Positions 8,688-18,440 of a DNA stretch of 64,000 bases are shown here, in pieces. The position numbers and the translations under genes are program-made. Under the pieces are notes generated by a model that did no database searches, was not told where the DNA came from, and saw only the letters and a list, made by a program, of their open reading frames with translations. The stretch comes from Tepidicaulis marinus (GTDB lineage: Bacteria; Pseudomonadota; Alphaproteobacteria; Parvibaculales; Parvibaculaceae): positions 186,001-250,000 of the forward strand of contig NZ_BBIO01000002.1 of NCBI RefSeq assembly GCF_000739695.1. The letters are read 5' to 3'. How positions within the stretch are numbered: the stretch's first letter is position 1; the number at the start of each line of letters is the position of its first letter.

Positions 8688-9236
8688 TTAATCGTCTTGA
8701 CGGCGCAACTTGCCAAGAACCGCAAAGGGATTGTCCTCGCGTTTTCCATCCGTTTTGCCGTCATCTTCGACAACAGGACTAAATTCCGCATCTCCCTTGC
8801 GCGGATAAGGATTGATGGCAAGGCTGAGATGCTCGCTCACCAGCTCCCCCACATCGATTCCCCCGTCGTCCAGCGGGTCCGGATCATGCGCATCGTCAAG
8901 ATCGACATGAATTTCGGCTTGCGGATTGACCGGCGTCAGATCGCTTTCGGGAAGAAAATACGCTTCGAAACTGTCCGAGACGCTATCTTGCAGAGGCTCC
9001 AGCGTCACCACGCAGCTTTGCGTCACCTCGGCGGTAAAATGTCCGCGCACGGAGACGCCGCTTTTGCGCCACGGTTTCACCTCGGCCTCGGCCTTGAAGG
9101 CGTCGAGGGAGACAAGCCCCAGGCGTTTGGCAAGCGCGGCGCGCTCCTTCTCATCGGCCTCGAGTTTCACCCGCACGCCTTTTGAGGGAAGATCCTGGAC
9201 CTCTAGGCGGTAACTGAATTCAGGCGCGCGGCTCAT
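8688..9236 (-). CDS. DUF177 (YceD) family protein
   Basis: A 182-residue protein with the YceD pattern: a basic N-terminal strand region, then VRGHFTAEVTQSCVVTLEPLQ (residues about 63-83) around the family's single conserved Cys, then SDSFEAYFLPE and an acidic DLDDAHDPDPLDDGGIDVGELVSEHLSLAINPYP. YceD proteins are linked to ribosome and 23S rRNA metabolism and often precede rpmF; no rpmF lies here. The start overlaps the cbp3 stop by 4 bp (ATGA). Confidence 0.85.
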   Translation of the reverse strand: MSRAPEFSYRLEVQDLPSKGVRVKLEADEKERAALAKRLGLVSLDAFKAEAEVKPWRKSGVSVRGHFTAEVTQSCVVTLEPLQDSVSDSFEAYFLPESDLTPVNPQAEIHVDLDDAHDPDPLDDGGIDVGELVSEHLSLAINPYPRKGDAEFSPVVEDDGKTDGKREDNPFAVLGKLRRQDD

Positions 9237-9826
9237 AGCGTCTCCTTTGCCTCTTCCGGCGCTGCCTCTCTCACGGAAGGCTCGCTCATGGAAGGCGCTG
9301 CGCCGAAATCGGCCTTGCCGGTCATCAGCGTTTCGATGGGCTGGGTCTCGAGCCCCTCATAAACCCGGCGCACATAAGCGGCGAGCGCGCCGATCTGGCG
9401 TTCGTCCGCCCCGCCCTCGGGAAAAATGTTGCGCGACAGCGCGGCGCGCAGCGCGCCCTCATCACCGCTTTTCAGCGCGTCGCGGTAAGCGGCGCTGCGC
9501 CCGTAAAAGGCGGCGGCCATGGTTTTGATTTTCTTACCGACGGAAAGATCGCCGACGCCCATTTCGCGCAAGGACTGGTCCATATCGGCAAAGAGCAGAT
9601 CGAAAAGCGCCTGCGCCTGGCGTGCCGCGGCCTCGCCCTTGCCGCTCAGCCGGTTCACCAGCAAGAAGACATGCAGCACGATCATATCGAAGCGCCCGTC
9701 CAGCGTGTCGGGCACCGCAAAATCGCGGTAGAAGCCGGGCTGGCGCGCCTGCGCCACGGCGGCGGCATAAAGCTCATGGACGCTTTGCTCGTCCGTGTTC
9801 TGTTTGAACCAGCGTTTCCAGAACAT
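9233..9826 (-). CDS. Ubiquinol-cytochrome c chaperone (CBP3/UQCC1) family protein
   Basis: A 197-residue helical protein with WFKQNTDEQSVHELYAAAVAQARQPGFYRDFAVPDTLDGRFDM at the N-terminus and VGDLSVGKKIKTMAAAFYGRSAAY in the middle, both typical of the CBP3 domain that assists assembly of cytochrome b in the bc1 complex. Proline-rich acidic C-tail. It is divergent from bamE and coupled to the DUF177 gene, an arrangement common in alphaproteobacteria. Confidence 0.87.
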   Translation of the reverse strand: MFWKRWFKQNTDEQSVHELYAAAVAQARQPGFYRDFAVPDTLDGRFDMIVLHVFLLVNRLSGKGEAAARQAQALFDLLFADMDQSLREMGVGDLSVGKKIKTMAAAFYGRSAAYRDALKSGDEGALRAALSRNIFPEGGADERQIGALAAYVRRVYEGLETQPIETLMTGKADFGAAPSMSEPSVREAAPEEAKETL

Positions 9827-10100
9827 GCATACTCCTTGGAACCGGGCATTGGGGAACCGGTATCATCGGGAACCGGGGCATCCGGCGGAGGAATGGTCCT
9901 CAGCCTGGATGAGCGGCGCCATGCCCGTACCCCTGGCCGCTCCCGTCTTCTATACCGGACGGGGCCGGGAAGAAAGAGCCTGCCTTTTTGGCGCCAGCCC
10001 GTGTTAAAAGTTGAATTTAGCCGCCGCTCCCGGTAGGTCAACGGGGGCAGCGGCCGCCCTTACAGGGCGCAAACCGCAGATTCGAAGGAGTTCAGGCCTG

Positions 10101-10610
10101 ATGCAGTCCGCTTTTCTCCCGCTTCGCCGCACTGCGCGGCGGAAGATTTTGACACCGCTTCTTATTGCCGCGCCGCTGGCTTTTAGCCTCGCGGCCTGCT
10201 CTCCGGTGATCGAGGAGCGCGGCTATAAGGCGGAGCCGGGGGATCTGGAGCAATTGCAGCCGGGCGACAGCAAGGCAGAGGTGGAAGCCCTGCTCGGCTC
10301 GCCTTCCACAGCCGCCATCGTGGACAATGAGGCCTGGTTCTACATTTCCTCCAAGGTGGAAAAGTACCTTTTCTACGAACCCGAGGAGATCGACCGTACT
10401 GTCGTCGCCATTTATTTCGACGATCAGGAAGCGGTGGAGGAAGTCGCCTATTACACGCTGGAAGACGGGCGGATCATCAATCTGGTGGACCGCAAAACCC
10501 CGACCCGCGGCAAGCAGCTCACCATCCTCGGCGAGATTTTCGGCAATCTTGGCCGCTTCAACCGGCCCGGCGGCAGCGGCGCAGTGCCCACACCAGGCCG
10601 GCGGCGCTAA
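10101..10610 (+). CDS. bamE: BamE/OmlA outer-membrane assembly lipoprotein
   Basis: A 169-residue lipoprotein of the BAM complex. A basic N-terminus and hydrophobic stretch end in a lipobox LAAC (Cys33), then the SmpA/OmlA domain: LEQLQPGDSKAEVEALLGSPS, WFYISSKVEKYLFYEPEE, YFDDQEAVEEVAYYTLEDG. The start at 10101 is set by AAGGAG at 10085-10090. The C-terminal tail is glycine/proline-rich. A strong bidirectional terminator follows. Confidence 0.9.
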   Translation: MQSAFLPLRRTARRKILTPLLIAAPLAFSLAACSPVIEERGYKAEPGDLEQLQPGDSKAEVEALLGSPSTAAIVDNEAWFYISSKVEKYLFYEPEEIDRTVVAIYFDDQEAVEEVAYYTLEDGRIINLVDRKTPTRGKQLTILGEIFGNLGRFNRPGGSGAVPTPGRRR

Positions 10611-10656
10611 CTTTCCCGCCTGCGGCACGCCCGTGAAATAAAAATCGTCTCATGAA

Positions 10657-10686
10657 AAACCCCGCGAAGTTGCCTTCGCGGGGTTT
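10657..10686. terminator. Bidirectional intrinsic terminator between bamE and hppA
   Basis: A perfect 13-bp stem AAACCCCGCGAAG / CTTCGCGGGGTTT with loop TTGC. The A-tract before and the T-tract after the hairpin allow it to work for bamE on the plus strand and for hppA on the minus strand. Confidence 0.88.
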
Positions 10687-10706
10687 CGTTTGCGTATGAT
10701 CCGCTA

Positions 10707-12824
10707 TTAGCTGTGCGCCAGAATGGCGAGCAGCAACAGCGCCACGATATTCGTGATCTTGATCATCGGGTTGACGGCAGGACCGGCCGTATCCTTGTAA
10801 GGATCGCCGACCGTATCGCCGGTCACCGCGGCTTTATGGGCGTCCGAGCCCTTGCCGCCATGATTGCCGTCTTCGATATATTTCTTGGCATTGTCCCATG
10901 CCCCGCCCCCGGCGGTCATGGAAAGCGCCACGAAAAGACCGGTGACGATCACCCCGAGCAGCATCGCGCCGAGCGCCGAGAAGGCGGCGGACTTATCCGC
11001 GATCTGCAGCACGATAAAGTAAAGCACGATGGGTGAGAGTACCGGCAGCAAGGACGGCACCACCATTTCCTTGATCGCCGCTTTGGTCAGAAGGTCCACG
11101 GCCGCCTTATAGTCCGGCTTTTCCGTGCCCTGCATGATGCCCGGCTTTTCGCGGAACTGGCGCCGCACTTCTTCCACGATGGCGCCGCCCGCGCGGCCGA
11201 CCGCCATCATGCCCATGGCCCCGAAGAGATAGGGCAAGAGGCCGCCGACAAAGAGCCCGACCACGACGTAAGGATTGGAGAGCGAGAAGTTCGCTTCCAC
11301 CCCGGCGAAGTAAGGATAAAGCTCCGGACTAGCCGTAAAGAAGGTCAAGTCCTGCGTGTAAGCGGCGAAAAGCACCAGCGCGCCGAGACCGGCCGAACCG
11401 ATAGCATAACCTTTCGTCACGGCTTTCGTGGTGTTGCCCACGGCATCGAGCGCGTCGGTCGTATTGCGCACGTCCTCCGGCAGTTCCGCCATTTCCGCGA
11501 TGCCGCCGGCATTGTCCGTCACCGGACCGAAGGCATCGAGCGCCACGACCATCCCTGCCAGCGCCAGCATCGTCGTCACCGCAATCGCAATGCCGAAGAG
11601 ACCGGCAAGGCTGTAGGTCACGATAATGCCCACGACGATGACAAGCGCGGGAAGCGCAGTGGCTTCCATGGAAACGGCAAGCCCCTGAATGACGTTCGTG
11701 CCATGGCCCGTTTCCGACGCCTTGGCGATGGAGCGGACGGGACGGAAATTCACGCCCGTATAATATTCCGTGATCCAGATGATCAGGCCGGTAATGACCA
11801 GACCGGCTATGCCGCAAATATAAAGATCCATGCCGGTGAAGTTGCCTGTACTGGTCTCGAACGCGGTATCCAGCCCAAGCAGATGATCGGTCATGAAATA
11901 AAGCGCCACAAGCGACAGAACCGCAGAGGCCACAAAGCCCTTATAAAGAGCGCCCATGATGTTCTGGCTGGAGCCGAGACGGACGAAGAACGTACCGATG
12001 ATCGAGGTGATGATGCAGGTGCCGCCGATTGCCAGCGGATAGACCATCATGTCGCCGGCGCCCGCGCCGACGAAGAAGATCGAAGCCAGCACCATCGTGG
12101 CCACCACCGTCACCGCATAGGTCTCGAACAAGTCGGCGGCCATGCCGGCGCAGTCGCCCACATTGTCGCCCACGTTATCGGCGATCGTTGCCGGGTTGCG
12201 CGGATCGTCCTCGGGAATGCCCGCTTCCACCTTACCCACAAGGTCGCCGCCGACATCCGCACCCTTGGTGAAGATACCGCCGCCGAGACGGGCGAAAATC
12301 GAAATCAGCGAGGCGCCGAAACCGAGCGCCACCAGCGCGTCCACCACGTCGCGGCTGGACGGGTCAAAGCCCAGATGCACGGTCAGCACCGAGTAATAGA
12401 CAGCAACCGACAAGAGCGCGAGCCCGGCCACCAGCATACCCGTGACAGCCCCCGACTTGAAGGCGACGGAAAGCCCTGCGGCCAATGAGACGCTTGCCGC
12501 CTGCGTGGTGCGCACATTGGCACGGACCGATACGAGCATCCCGATATAACCGGCAGCGCCCGACAGAATAGCGCCAATGGCAAAGCCGATCGCGGCGAGC
12601 CAGGAAAGCTGCCAGGCAGCCAGCGCGAAGATCACTACACCCACCATGGCAATGGTGGTGTACTGACGATTGAGATATGCAGACGCGCCCTCCTGAATGG
12701 CGCCTGCGATTTCCTGCATCCGTTCATTACCAGGATCGGATGCCATCACGGAACGAATTGCCCAAAGGCCGTACACGATGGCCAGGACACCGCACCCGAT
12801 GATAGCCCATAAAGCCGTGCTCAT
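10707..12824 (-). CDS. hppA: K+-independent proton-pumping membrane pyrophosphatase
   Basis: A 705-residue integral membrane protein that pumps H+ using PPi hydrolysis. Seen: [20 protein letters not shown], the PPi/Mg site [35 protein letters not shown], and the late [18 protein letters not shown]. Lys467 and Thr470 in [10 protein letters not shown] mark the K+-independent class (K+-dependent enzymes have Ala at the first position). About 16 hydrophobic segments. The start at 12824 (MSTALWAI) is preceded by AAGGA at 7-8 bases; the frame extends 15 codons further without support. It ends at the shared terminator with bamE. Confidence 0.95.
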   Translation of the reverse strand: MSTALWAIIGCGVLAIVYGLWAIRSVMASDPGNERMQEIAGAIQEGASAYLNRQYTTIAMVGVVIFALAAWQLSWLAAIGFAIGAILSGAAGYIGMLVSVRANVRTTQAASVSLAAGLSVAFKSGAVTGMLVAGLALLSVAVYYSVLTVHLGFDPSSRDVVDALVALGFGASLISIFARLGGGIFTKGADVGGDLVGKVEAGIPEDDPRNPATIADNVGDNVGDCAGMAADLFETYAVTVVATMVLASIFFVGAGAGDMMVYPLAIGGTCIITSIIGTFFVRLGSSQNIMGALYKGFVASAVLSLVALYFMTDHLLGLDTAFETSTGNFTGMDLYICGIAGLVITGLIIWITEYYTGVNFRPVRSIAKASETGHGTNVIQGLAVSMEATALPALVIVVGIIVTYSLAGLFGIAIAVTTMLALAGMVVALDAFGPVTDNAGGIAEMAELPEDVRNTTDALDAVGNTTKAVTKGYAIGSAGLGALVLFAAYTQDLTFFTASPELYPYFAGVEANFSLSNPYVVVGLFVGGLLPYLFGAMGMMAVGRAGGAIVEEVRRQFREKPGIMQGTEKPDYKAAVDLLTKAAIKEMVVPSLLPVLSPIVLYFIVLQIADKSAAFSALGAMLLGVIVTGLFVALSMTAGGGAWDNAKKYIEDGNHGGKGSDAHKAAVTGDTVGDPYKDTAGPAVNPMIKITNIVALLLLAILAHS

Positions 12825-12997
12825 AGGATTGTCCTTATTGTTGCCTATAACTGTACGGGGAATACGCATCGCAGACGGATATAGAATCAGTCTGCGCCCC
12901 CTCTCTCCTCACAATGGAAAGGACCATGCCAAACCTGACCGCAGGTGGCAACAGGAACAGTTTTGCAGCTTGAAAGGGCTTCGCCCGCCTTCAGGGC

Positions 12998-13990
12998 TCA
13001 AAAATGCCGGTATCCGCTTTCGGCAAGCGGTTCGGTTCGCCCGCTCATATCTTCCAGAAGAACAGCCGGTTCGCCCGCTTCAAGATAGCCGATCCGCGTG
13101 ATCGGCACGCCGGTGGATCCGGCCAGAAGTTCGAGCTTCACCCCCGCCTCCCCCGGCGCTGCAAAGACGATTTCATAATCATCGCCGCCATTCAGCACCG
13201 ACGGCCACAGCGTTTCGTCTTTCTTGAGCAACTGACGCGCGGGCGCTGAAAGCGGCAAGGCGGATTGGGAAATACGGGCGCGCAGACCGCTCGCCTTGCA
13301 AAGATGAAGCAGATCGGCGCCAAGGCCGTCGGAAATATCGAGCCCGGCGGAGGCGATTCCCCTCAGCCCCGCGCCAACCGCCACGCGCGGCTGCGGCAGG
13401 CGGTAACGCTGAATGAGCGCGCGGCGCTCGCTTATGGAAAGCAGGTCGATGTCACCCCTGGCAAGTTTCAGCCCCAGCGCCGCATCGCCCAGCGTGCCGG
13501 TGACATAAACCGCATCGCCCGCCTTGGCCCCGGAGCGCCGGATGAATTCGCCATGAGGCACAGTGCCGATGGCGGTGAGCGAGAAGGTTGCAGGGCCCGG
13601 CGTCTTCACCGTGTCGCCGCCCAAAAGCTCCAGACCGTAAATGTCCTGATCCTTTTGAAGCCCCGCCGCAAAGAGCGCGATGTCTTTTTCCTCGACGCCT
13701 TCCGGCCAGGCAAGCGCCAGCAGATAGGCTTTGGGTTCGGCGCCTTTCGCCGCAAGGTCGGAGACATTGACCCGCACGAGCTTTTGCGCCACGAGGTCGT
13801 AAGGGTCCGCCGGAAGAAAATGAACGCCCGCCACAATGGCGTCCTTGGTCATGACAAGATCGTAGCCGGGCCGTGGCTGAAAGAGCGCCGCATCGTCCTT
13901 CAAGCCGAACGCGCCTTCGGTCCGTTTGGCCAAAGGCGCGAAATAGCGTTCGATAATCTCGAACTCGCCGGTGTTACCCTGTCCTGCCAT
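12998..13990 (-). CDS. thiL: Thiamine-monophosphate kinase
   Basis: A 330-residue PurM/AIR-synthase-fold kinase converting thiamine-P to thiamine-PP with ATP. Seen: GLKDDAALFQPRPGYDLVMTKDAIVAGVHF (metal-binding DDA), VRVNVSDLAAKGAEPKAYL, GGDTVKTPGPATFSLTAIG, GLDISDGLGADLLHLC and LNGGDDYEIVFAA. It overlaps the nusB stop by 17 bp, the usual nusB-thiL coupling. I found no THI-box upstream, so it is probably constitutive. Confidence 0.95.
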   Translation of the reverse strand: MAGQGNTGEFEIIERYFAPLAKRTEGAFGLKDDAALFQPRPGYDLVMTKDAIVAGVHFLPADPYDLVAQKLVRVNVSDLAAKGAEPKAYLLALAWPEGVEEKDIALFAAGLQKDQDIYGLELLGGDTVKTPGPATFSLTAIGTVPHGEFIRRSGAKAGDAVYVTGTLGDAALGLKLARGDIDLLSISERRALIQRYRLPQPRVAVGAGLRGIASAGLDISDGLGADLLHLCKASGLRARISQSALPLSAPARQLLKKDETLWPSVLNGGDDYEIVFAAPGEAGVKLELLAGSTGVPITRIGYLEAGEPAVLLEDMSGRTEPLAESGYRHF

Positions 13991-14489
13991 TGGCGCCGGT
14001 ATTGCTCCTGAATTCGCCCGCCCGCAATTCGCGGCCGAGCTTGTCGAGCAGCGCGTTCACGACTTTCGGCTCCTCGCCGTCGAAAAACGCATGGGCGATA
14101 TCGATATATTCCGTGATCACGACTTTGACCGGCACATCCTTGCAGCGCTGCAACTCGTAAACGCCCGAGCGTAAAATGGCACGCAGCGTGCTGTCGATCC
14201 GCTCCAGCTTCCAGCCCGCGGCCAGATTGCCGTGAATGCGCTGGTCGATGGCGCGTTGCTCGCGCACCACGCCGCGCACCAGATCCTCGAAATGGGCTTC
14301 ATGGGCGGGAAGATAGTCCGCCTCCTCGTCCATCTCGCGGCCGAGCCGGTGCAGCGCGAATTCCTCGATGATATCGTCGAGCGGGGTGCCCACCATATCC
14401 ATCTGGTAAAGCGCCTGCACGGCGCCGAGCCTTGCCGCGCTGCGCGAGGCTCGTGTTTTTCCCGAGGGCGTATTTTTTTGCGGCGTCAC
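13974..14489 (-). CDS. nusB: Transcription antitermination factor NusB
   Basis: A 171-residue all-helical protein that with NusE forms the boxA-binding complex in rRNA transcription. Seen: RLGAVQALYQMDMVGTPLDDIIEEF, DYLPAHEAHFEDLVRGV, W-LERIDSTLRAILRSGVYELQ and VVITEYIDIAHAFFDGEEPKVVNALLDKLGREL. The start codon is GTG. Six bases separate it from ribH, so it belongs to the rib operon. Confidence 0.95.
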   Translation of the reverse strand: MTPQKNTPSGKTRASRSAARLGAVQALYQMDMVGTPLDDIIEEFALHRLGREMDEEADYLPAHEAHFEDLVRGVVREQRAIDQRIHGNLAAGWKLERIDSTLRAILRSGVYELQRCKDVPVKVVITEYIDIAHAFFDGEEPKVVNALLDKLGRELRAGEFRSNTGANGRTG

Positions 14490-14495
14490 GTCAGC

Positions 14496-14963
14496 TCACC
14501 GCCCGCCCAGCAAGCCGAGCTTGCCTTTGAGTTCGATCATGTCGAGGCAAGCCGCCGCCGCCCCGCCGCCTTTGTTCTTCTTGTCCACCTTGGCGCGGGC
14601 CCAGGCCTGATCACCGTTTTCCACGGTCTGAATGCCGTTGCCGAGCGCCAGCGAATGCTCGATGGTCAGGTCCATCAACGCGCGGGCGCTTTCATTGCAT
14701 ACCGTGTCGTAATGGGTAGTTTCGCCGCGGATCACGCAGCCAAGCGCCACGAAGCCGTCGAAGGGTTTTTCGATAACCCGGCGCGACATGGCATCGAGCG
14801 CGAATTTGACCGCGCCCGGCACTTCCAGCACGCCCGGCACCGCGATGCGCTCATACGTGCCGCCGCGCTTTTCGATTTCGGCAATCGCGCCCCGCGCCAG
14901 CTCGTCGGTAATGTCCTCATAGAAACGGGCTTCGACGATGAGGATGTGGGAAGACTTGCTCAC
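14496..14963 (-). CDS. ribH: 6,7-dimethyl-8-ribityllumazine synthase
   Basis: A 155-residue enzyme that condenses the ribityl-pyrimidine with 3,4-dihydroxybutanone 4-phosphate, forming icosahedral or pentameric shells. Seen: ILIVEARFYEDITDELARGAI, VPGVLEVPGAVKFAL, FDGFVALGCVIRGETTHYD (catalytic His region) and GNGIQTVENGDQAWARA. Start is GTG overlapping the ribBX stop by 4 bp. Confidence 0.96.
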   Translation of the reverse strand: MSKSSHILIVEARFYEDITDELARGAIAEIEKRGGTYERIAVPGVLEVPGAVKFALDAMSRRVIEKPFDGFVALGCVIRGETTHYDTVCNESARALMDLTIEHSLALGNGIQTVENGDQAWARAKVDKKNKGGGAAAACLDMIELKGKLGLLGGR

Positions 14964-16132
14964 GATGTGGCCTCGGCTTTGTTTTTCGAAGACTTCTGAA
15001 GGCGCGGATTATCCGAGATCGGCTCCTGCCCGACAATATGCAGATCGTAGCCGTCAAGGCCGACTACCTGGCGCGTCGTATCGGAAAGCAGCACCATGTT
15101 GTGAATGCCCAGATCGAGCAGGATCTGCGCGCCCACACCATATTCGCGCAACCGGCGCGGCATGGACTGGCCGTCATCATCGCCCTTATGCAGCAGCATA
15201 TCCGAGACGACCGTTGCCGTCGTGTCGCGGATGAGCACGATCACGCCGCGCCCTTCTTCCTCGATGATGCGCATGGAATTTTGCAAAAGGTCGGCCCGCC
15301 CCCCATGGGTATTGAGCTTGCCTTCCGCGCCCAGCATGTCGTCGAACACATTGATCGCATGCATGCGCACCAGTACGGGTTCGGGCGTCGAGATATCGCC
15401 CTTCACCAGCGCGATATGCTCGGCATATTCCACCGTGTTGAGATAGACTTTGAGATCGAACTTGCCGCCATAACGCGTGTCGATTTCCGTTTCGATGGCC
15501 CGGTGAATGAGATTGTCGTGCTTGCGCCGGTAGGCGATGAGATCGGCGATCGTCGCGATCTTCAGCCCGTGCAATTGCGCGAACTGCACGAGATCGGGCA
15601 GGCGCGCCATGGTGCCGTCTTCATTCATGATCTCGCAGATCACGCCCGCCGGATAAAGCCCGGCCAGGCGGGCAATATCGACCGCCGCTTCCGTGTGCCC
15701 GGCACGCACCAGAACGCCGCCGTCACGGGCGACCAGCGGGAAGACGTGGCCCGGCGAAACGATATCGCGCTCGGCTTTCGTCGGGTCGATGGCGACGGAA
15801 ATCGTACGCGCGCGGTCATGGGCGGAAATACCGGTCGTAATGCCCTCGCGCGCTTCGATGGAGACGGTGAAAGCCGTCTGATGGCGCGACTGATTGGTAT
15901 TCGACATCAGCTGCAGATTGAGCTGCTTGGCCCGCTCGCCCGTCATGGAAAGACAGATCAGGCCGCGGCCGTATTTCGCCATGAAATTAACCGCCTCGGG
16001 CGTCGCCATCTGCGCGGGGATGACGAGATCGCCCTCGTTTTCCCGGTCCTCGGCGTCCACGAGAATGAACATTTTGCCATTCCGCGCGTCTTCGATGACG
16101 TCTTCGATGGGCGATAGAAATTCCTTATACAC
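14960..16132 (-). CDS. ribB: 3,4-dihydroxy-2-butanone 4-phosphate synthase with degenerate GTP cyclohydrolase II domain (RibBX-type)
   Basis: A 390-residue, two-domain protein. The N-terminal RibB domain (residues 1-205) looks active: RENEGDL at 30-36, [20 protein letters not shown] at 82-101, [24 protein letters not shown] at 126-149, and [12 protein letters not shown] at 166-177. The C-terminal half (206-390) aligns in outline with GTP cyclohydrolase II ([15 protein letters not shown]) but has none of the three zinc cysteines (family pattern CLTGD..SLRCDCG) and no RQEGRGIGL loop; here the region reads [20 protein letters not shown] and [11 protein letters not shown]. It should therefore make the C4 unit but not open GTP, so a separate RibA must exist elsewhere. 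It is often annotated ribBA. Confidence 0.9.
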   Translation of the reverse strand: MYKEFLSPIEDVIEDARNGKMFILVDAEDRENEGDLVIPAQMATPEAVNFMAKYGRGLICLSMTGERAKQLNLQLMSNTNQSRHQTAFTVSIEAREGITTGISAHDRARTISVAIDPTKAERDIVSPGHVFPLVARDGGVLVRAGHTEAAVDIARLAGLYPAGVICEIMNEDGTMARLPDLVQFAQLHGLKIATIADLIAYRRKHDNLIHRAIETEIDTRYGGKFDLKVYLNTVEYAEHIALVKGDISTPEPVLVRMHAINVFDDMLGAEGKLNTHGGRADLLQNSMRIIEEEGRGVIVLIRDTTATVVSDMLLHKGDDDGQSMPRRLREYGVGAQILLDLGIHNMVLLSDTTRQVVGLDGYDLHIVGQEPISDNPRLQKSSKNKAEATS

Positions 16133-16137
16133 AGATC

Positions 16138-16737
16138 TTAGTCCTCTTGCCTTAGGCGGGCGACATAGCGGGCCAGCATATCAATTTCAAGATTAACTGC
16201 ATCCCCCGCCTTTGCGGTGCCCCAGGTGGTGACGGCCTGGGTGTGGGGAATGATGTTGACGCCGAAGCGGTTGCCTTTCACCTCGTTCACGGTCAGCGAG
16301 GTGCCGTTAAGGGTGACGGAGCCTTTTTCGGCAATGAATTTTTTAAGGTCTTCCGGCGCTTCGAAAGTAAAGCGCACGGAATCCCCTTCCGGGCGGATGT
16401 CGAGGATTTTGCCGACGCCGTCCACATGGCCCGAAACGATATGCCCGCCAAGCTCGTCGCCGACTTTCAGCGCGCGCTCCAGATTGATGCGCTGGCCTTC
16501 TTTCCAAGTGCCGAGCGTCGTGCAGTCCAACGTCTCCTGCGAGGCTTCGACGGCGAACCAGTTCTGCCCGTTCTGCGCGCCGCGCTCGATCACGGTCAAG
16601 CACGCCCCGTCACAGGCGATGGACGCGCCAAGCTCGATGCCAGCGGCATCATATGCCGTTTCGATGACAAGGCGCGTGTCGCCTCTCTTTTCCATCGACC
16701 GCAGCCGCCCGATATCCGTGATGATGCCTGTGAACAT
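16138..16737 (-). CDS. ribE: Riboflavin synthase alpha chain
   Basis: A 199-residue enzyme with two lumazine-binding repeats that dismutates two lumazine molecules to riboflavin. Seen: MFTGIITDIG start, SIACDGACLTVIERG in repeat 1, GGHIVSGHVDGVGKI, then GSVTLNGTSLTVNEV in repeat 2. The order ribD-ribE-ribBX-ribH with 2-5 bp gaps shows an operon. The usual C-terminal length is kept. Confidence 0.96.
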   Translation of the reverse strand: MFTGIITDIGRLRSMEKRGDTRLVIETAYDAAGIELGASIACDGACLTVIERGAQNGQNWFAVEASQETLDCTTLGTWKEGQRINLERALKVGDELGGHIVSGHVDGVGKILDIRPEGDSVRFTFEAPEDLKKFIAEKGSVTLNGTSLTVNEVKGNRFGVNIIPHTQAVTTWGTAKAGDAVNLEIDMLARYVARLRQED

Positions 16738-16739
16738 GC

Positions 16740-17858
16740 TTACTCCTGCCGGCGGAAACTGAAGCGCTGCAGCGAGTCCTCGCCCAGCGCCAATACCTGA
16801 CGCCGCTCCAGCACCGGCGCCTCATCCATCTTCTGCACACCGAGCGCGGCAAGGGCGGGATAGCCGTCCCCGCCAATGAGCTTGGGCGCCTGAAACCAGT
16901 CGATCCGGTCGACGAGCCCGGCTTGCACCAGCGAAGAGGCAAGCCGCGAGCCGCCTTCCACCATGAGGCGGGTAATGCCCCGCGCGCCGATTTCCTGCAA
17001 GGCGGCTTTCATATCCATGAGCCCGCCCTGCCCGCGCGGCACCTCGATCAGCTCCGCGCCGCAATCGAGAAAGGCCGCGCGCCGGTCTTCATCCCCGTCC
17101 GGCAGCGTTAAAATCCAGAGCGGCACTTTCGCCGCGCTCTGCACCAGTTTCGAGGTGAGCTGCATACGCAGCCGCCCGTCGGCCACGATGCGCACCGGCG
17201 AGTGCTGGCCAAGCCCCGGCAGGCGGCACGTCAGCGTCGGATCGTCGACGATCGCCGTCGCGCTGCCGATCATGATGGCATCGGCTTCCGCGCGCATCAG
17301 GTGCCCGCGGTTGCGCGCCGCCTCGCCCGTGATCCACTGGCTTTCCCCGTCATGGGTAGCGGTGCGCCCATCGAGCGAGCTCGCCAGCTTCAGCATCACC
17401 AGGGGGCGGCCTTCGCGCACTTTCAGAACGAAGCCTTCATTGAGGTGATAGGCGTCCTCTTCCAGAACGCCTTCCACCACCTCGATCCCGGCTTTACGGA
17501 GCATCTCGTGCCCCTTGCCGGAAACACGCGGGTCCGGGTCCGTCATGGCGCTGACGACGCGGGTCACGCCTGCCTCGATCAAGGCTTCGGCGCAAGGCGG
17601 CGTCTTGCCGTGATGGGCGCAGGGCTCGAGCGTCACATAAGCCGTTGCGCCTTTCGCCTTGCCGCCAATTTTGTTCAGCGCGTGAACTTCCGCATGGGGC
17701 CGCCCGCCCGGCTGCGTCCAGCCGCGCGCCAGAATACGCCCGCTCTCAGGCGCCACCAGCACGCAGCCGACCGCCGGGTTGGGCGCCACACGGCCCAGCC
17801 CCCGCTGCGCCAGATGCAGCGCCAGCTTCATGTATCTGATGTCGTCCGGCCCGCTCAT
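16740..17858 (-). CDS. ribD: Bifunctional riboflavin deaminase/reductase
   Basis: A 372-residue fusion: an N-terminal cytidine-deaminase-like domain (1-147) with RPHAEVHAL (zinc His, catalytic Glu) and PCAHHGKTPPCAEALI, then a C-terminal NADPH reductase of dihydrofolate-reductase fold with RPLVMLKLASSLDGRTA and LMVEGGSRLASSLVQAGLVD. It carries out the deamination and ribosyl-reduction steps of riboflavin synthesis. It precedes ribE by 2 bp and follows nrdR by about 42 bp. Confidence 0.96.
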   Translation of the reverse strand: MSGPDDIRYMKLALHLAQRGLGRVAPNPAVGCVLVAPESGRILARGWTQPGGRPHAEVHALNKIGGKAKGATAYVTLEPCAHHGKTPPCAEALIEAGVTRVVSAMTDPDPRVSGKGHEMLRKAGIEVVEGVLEEDAYHLNEGFVLKVREGRPLVMLKLASSLDGRTATHDGESQWITGEAARNRGHLMRAEADAIMIGSATAIVDDPTLTCRLPGLGQHSPVRIVADGRLRMQLTSKLVQSAAKVPLWILTLPDGDEDRRAAFLDCGAELIEVPRGQGGLMDMKAALQEIGARGITRLMVEGGSRLASSLVQAGLVDRIDWFQAPKLIGGDGYPALAALGVQKMDEAPVLERRQVLALGEDSLQRFSFRRQE

Positions 17859-17900
17859 GCCAATCCTTTGCAGCCTTCTTGCCGAAGGAGCCTTGCCGGA

Positions 17901-18368
17901 TCAGCCTGGAATATCTTCCGGTCCGGAAAGCTCGCCAATAACGTCTTCAAAATCCTTGGCTTCGCGGAAATCCCGGTAAACGGACGCAAAGCGCACATAA
18001 GCCACATCGTCGAGGGTCCGCAGCCCCTCCATCACCATTTCGCCCAGCACCTGGGAGGGAATGTCGGATTCCCCCATGCTTTCCAAGCGCCGCACGATCC
18101 CGCTCACCATACGCTCGACCCGTTCGCTCTCAACCGGCCTTTTTCGCATGGCGATTTGCACCGAGCGCATCAGCTTGTCCCGGTCGAAGGGAACCCGGCG
18201 GCCATTGGTCTTGATGATCGTCAGCTCGCGCAGCTGCACCCGCTCGAACGTCGTAAACCGGCCGCCGCAGGCCATGCAGGCGCGCCGCCGCCTTATGGCA
18301 TTGTTGTCCTCCGTCGGACGGGAATCCTTCACCTGAGTGTCTTCGTTGCCGCAATAAGGACACCGCAT
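17901..18368 (-). CDS. nrdR: Transcriptional repressor NrdR
   Basis: A 155-residue regulator of ribonucleotide reductase genes. It has an N-terminal zinc ribbon ([18 protein letters not shown] ... [14 protein letters not shown]; four Cys) and an ATP-cone ([21 protein letters not shown]). The start at 18368 is set by GGAGG upstream; the frame extends 6 codons further without support. It sits between glyA and ribD, the standard order in alphaproteobacteria. Confidence 0.95.
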   Translation of the reverse strand: MRCPYCGNEDTQVKDSRPTEDNNAIRRRRACMACGGRFTTFERVQLRELTIIKTNGRRVPFDRDKLMRSVQIAMRKRPVESERVERMVSGIVRRLESMGESDIPSQVLGEMVMEGLRTLDDVAYVRFASVYRDFREAKDFEDVIGELSGPEDIPG

Positions 18369-18440
18369 GGTTTTCTTCCCCTCCAACCGGGCCCAAGCTC
18401 GGGCTGAGGCCCGGCCGGCTGCCCCTTCTATCCTGCGTGA

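Noticed and set aside
14496-18368. FMN riboswitch (RFN element) for the rib genes
   Set aside because: Gaps between the rib genes are 2-42 bp or overlaps, too small for an RFN element, and none was seen before nrdR.
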